From: Scedosporium boydii
Taxonomy: Eukaryota > Ascomycota > Sordariomycetes > Microascales > Microascaceae
Assembly (NCBI GenBank): GCA_002221725.1
Contig: NJFT01000375.1
Span: forward strand, 1 to 21,038
Length of the DNA: 21,038 nucleotides
Reading direction: 5' to 3'
Part shown: positions 19,876 through 21,038 of the stretch, piece after piece
Layout of the letters: each line of letters opens with the position of its first letter
Numbering within the stretch: the stretch's first letter is position 1
Made by a program: the position numbers and the translations under genes
The notes under the pieces: model-generated
The model's database searches: none
What the model was told of the DNA's origin: nothing
The model's input: the letters and a program-made list of their open reading frames with translations, nothing else

Positions 19876-21038
19876 ATGAGACTAAGAGAACTCCAATCCC
19901 TGGAGCTGCCCGCCACGGCAGACTTCCACGTCCACCTACGCCAGGGCGACATGATGAAGCTCGTCACGCCCACCATTCGCAAAGGTGGGGTGGACACTGT
20001 CTATGTGATGGTATGGACCGCATAGCTCTGTAGCTTGCCATCCCGCTGACCTGGCGAAACAAAAAAGCCAAACTTGACTCCACCTATTACGACTGTAGCC
20101 AGGGCCTTGGAGTACAAGGCTGAGCTCGAAGCTATTGACCCCAGTGTCAAGTATCTCATGTCCCTCTTCGTGCGTTCTCCCCCGGCCAGAAATGCCATCC
20201 GAACTTTGTCGAGCTTTGTCACTTACACTGCACGTCCCGTCTTAGCTTCATCCGGATGTGACACCCGAAGTCATCGCCGAAGCCGCAAAGGCAGGCATCT
20301 CCGGCGTCAAGCTCTATCCCCAAGGTAAAATCCCTGCCTTTCCATCCCCCCCGGATTTTCTGTCGTAACGTGGGAATTACTAACAAGTGTTGTTCCAGGC
20401 GTCACCACAAACTCTGAGAATGGCGTCAGCACCATTGAAGACTACTTCCCCGTCTTCGCCGCCATGGAAAAGCACGACCTCGTCCTGAACCTTCACGGCG
20501 AGGCCGTCAGCGGCCCGCCCGACCTCACGCTTGAGGAGGCCTTCCTCCCCATGCTCAAGAAGATCCACGAGGCGCATCCTAATCTCCGCGTTGTGCTGGA
20601 GCACTGCTCTACTAAGGCCGCGGTCGCTGCTGTCCGCGCTTGCGGACCTTCCGTTGGTGGTGAGCAAGATACACTCTCTCTCCCTCTCCGCCAGGTTTTT
20701 TTTTTCTAAGTCCCGTATTTTCTCCTTCCACATCGCTAACGTGTTTGCCCTTTCCCAGCGACCATCACCGCCCACCATCTCTTTCTAACCGGAGACATCA
20801 GCCGCGTCAACCCCCACGCCTTCTGCAAACCCATCCCCAAAACCCCAGAGGATAGAGATGCCCTCCTCCAGGCCGTCGTCAGCGGCGACACCAAGTTCTT
20901 CTTGTACGTACCCACATTTCCCCCCCACCCCCGGCGCCATTTCCCTCCCATCACGAAAGCCCACAAACCACTAATCTCTATCCAACCCATAACAGCGGCT
21001 CCGACTCCGCGCCCCACCCCCTAACCGCCAAAACCGCC
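19876..21038 (+). CDS. URA4: dihydroorotase, class II (PyrC/Ura4 type), 3' end cut by window
   Basis: Catalyses reversible cyclisation of N-carbamoyl-L-aspartate to dihydroorotate, step three of de novo pyrimidine synthesis, in the cytosol. The ATG at 19876 is in CCAAAATGAG. Exons are 19876-20010, 20068-20169, 20246-20324, 20399-20659, 20759-20903 and 20996 onward; introns are 57, 76, 74, 99 and 92 bp, the third with a TACTAAC branch. The 255 codons present cover most of a roughly 350-residue enzyme. Zinc-centre residues match E. coli PyrC in order and spacing: His18 and His20 (DFHVHLRQGD), the carboxylated Lys101 (GVKLYPQG), His138 (LNLHGE), His174 (LEHCS) and Asp244 (GSDSAPH). It is a stand-alone enzyme like yeast Ura4, not a CAD-type fusion. 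The gene runs off the right edge and nothing inside the window looks damaged. Confidence 0.96.

Noticed and set aside
19452..20033. 193-codon plus-strand open frame overlapping the dihydroorotase start
   Set aside because: It is in a different frame from the enzyme, runs through the leader, first exon and intron, and has no recognisable domain.

Overview
The window looks like nuclear DNA of a filamentous ascomycete (Pezizomycotina). Genes carry short introns (57-230 bp) with GT-AG ends and CTAAC/CTAAT-type branch sites. There are no bacterial operons or Shine-Dalgarno sites, and the recognisable proteins are fungal: a secreted family 3 beta-glucosidase, an Lgl/Sro7-type exocytosis protein with a tomosyn-like SNARE tail, a fungal C2H2 zinc-finger protein, and a class II dihydroorotase (Ura4/PyrC type). 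I cannot name the species or order from sequence alone.

Layout. 304-3108 (minus): five-exon GH3 beta-glucosidase with signal peptide, complete. 3109-5125: about 2 kb shared by the divergent beta-glucosidase and hypothetical genes. It holds a near-perfect GC-rich palindrome (3730-3781), an AT-rich patch, a seven-unit 13-bp repeat carrying CCAAT boxes (3979-4075), and a motif resembling a tRNA-Lys primer-binding site (4402-4420). 5126-6231 (plus): unrecognised three-exon gene, about 280 residues, whose frame may originally have continued to 6353. 6232-8378: mostly unassigned, with a C22 run and one possible exon. 8379-11651 (minus): three-exon Lgl/Sro7/tomosyn gene, complete, 989 residues. 11652-13139: intergenic with purine-rich blocks. 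13140-14310 (minus): two-exon C2H2 zinc-finger gene, C-terminus clear, start unresolved. 14311-19875: a long intergenic stretch with a TAG/AGT microsatellite, several short perfect palindromes and a scattered GTAC-N3-GTAC motif. 19876 to the window end (plus): dihydroorotase, first 255 codons in six exons, cut by the window edge.

The genes do not form an obvious pathway cluster. Cellulose/cellobiose hydrolysis, polarised secretion, transcription and pyrimidine synthesis sit together as ordinary neighbours. No biosynthetic cluster, intact transposon, CRISPR array or RNA gene was found. I see no convincing undescribed system. The items most worth checking are the 3.7-kb palindrome, the CCAAT repeat array, the orphan gene at 5.1-6.35 kb and the missing start codon of the zinc-finger gene.
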